Made by a program: the position numbers and the translations under genes. From positions 1-13,971 of the forward strand of contig CANFJD010000041.1 of the NCBI GenBank assembly GCA_947447315.1: DNA of 13,971 bases, written 5' to 3'. Positions 13,701 to 13,971 of the stretch are shown here, piece by piece. The notes beneath the pieces were generated by a model that saw nothing but the letters and a program-made list of their open reading frames with translations, was not told where the DNA came from and ran no database searches. The DNA is from Fimbriimonadaceae bacterium (GTDB lineage: Bacteria > Armatimonadota > Fimbriimonadia > Fimbriimonadales > Fimbriimonadaceae). Every line of letters starts with the position of its first letter. The first letter of the stretch is position 1.

Positions 13701-13971
13701 ATGGATTTCATTACAAGAAGGGAGTTACTCAAGGGCGGTAGCATGATCGCCGTCGGCCTGGTGGCCCCGCGGTGGCTATCGACGATTGCCCACGCGGATA
13801 TGTTGAAATCGGCTGGCGGCGGAAAGACGTCCGATACGATCCTTGTGGTCTGCCAGCTTTCGGGTGGAAACGATGGCCTGAATATGGTGGTCCCCTACAC
13901 CGATCCGCTTTACGCCAAGTATCGACCAACCCTGGCGCACAAAGAAGACAAGGTTCTGAAGTTGAACGAAA
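13701..13971 (+). CDS. DUF1501 family protein, Tat-exported (5' end only)
   Basis: The gene runs off the right edge after 90 codons. The product begins MDFITRRELLKGGSM, a twin-arginine signal (T-R-R-E-L-L) followed by a hydrophobic stretch and A-H-A near residue 30. It then reads TILVVCQLSGGNDGLNMVVPY, the conserved opening of DUF1501 proteins (alkaline-phosphatase-like superfamily), and LYAKYRPTLA. Such proteins are exported folded and often lie beside a DUF1800 gene, which would be outside the window. The frame is also open from an ATG at 13659 and a GTG at 13632; I prefer 13701 because it places the twin arginines near the N-terminus as in the family. Substrate and role are unknown. Confidence 0.88.
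   Translation, partial: MDFITRRELLKGGSMIAVGLVAPRWLSTIAHADMLKSAGGGKTSDTILVVCQLSGGNDGLNMVVPYTDPLYAKYRPTLAHKEDKVLKLNE

Overview
The window reads as an ordinary chromosomal stretch of a free-living bacterium of moderately high G+C content (mid-to-high 50s % by eye, not counted). It has tightly packed housekeeping genes, a PEP-CTERM surface protein, an RNase J, a coaD gene linked to a coiled-coil 'ATPase-like' gene, and a Tat-type DUF1501 gene. Together these suggest a deep-branching Gram-negative or diderm lineage. Armatimonadota (Fimbriimonas-like) is my best guess, but no single feature proves it.

Layout. Positions 1-317 hold no protein gene. They contain two copies of a 105-nt element 192 nt apart, with an intrinsic terminator for minus-strand transcription between them; I read this as a tandem structured RNA or 3'-UTR element. 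From 2993 down to about 318 runs a minus-strand operon: a family-5 peptide-binding lipoprotein, coaD (pantetheine-phosphate adenylyltransferase, overlapping it by 4 bp) and a coiled-coil protein. A PEP-CTERM protein (3134-4000, plus) is divergent from it and ends in a 15-bp-stem terminator. RNase J (4128-5774, minus) is divergent from a plus-strand operon of def, fmt and a membrane-anchored beta-propeller protein (5855-8602). An ABC exporter half-transporter (8607-10382, minus) meets that operon tail to tail and is divergent from phoU (10459-11121, plus). phoU in turn overlaps by 17 bp, tail to tail, a CNNM/CBS/CorC membrane protein (11105-12442, minus). Two small membrane-anchored NTF2-like proteins follow on the minus strand (12619-13056 and 13138-13569). 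The window ends inside a plus-strand DUF1501 gene.

How the genes work together. RNase J (RNA decay), Def and Fmt (N-terminal formylation and deformylation) and CoaD (coenzyme A synthesis) are core metabolism. The peptide-binding lipoprotein, ABC exporter, CorC-like protein and PhoU are envelope or transport functions, but none sits beside its usual partners: there is no oligopeptide permease and no pst operon in the window. The clearest non-gene signals are the duplicated RNA-like element at the left edge and a repeated TANNNT -10-like box 6-10 nt upstream of six of the ten promoter-proximal start codons, mostly without a usable Shine-Dalgarno sequence. This suggests frequent leaderless transcription. 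I did not find a clear new multi-gene system in the window.
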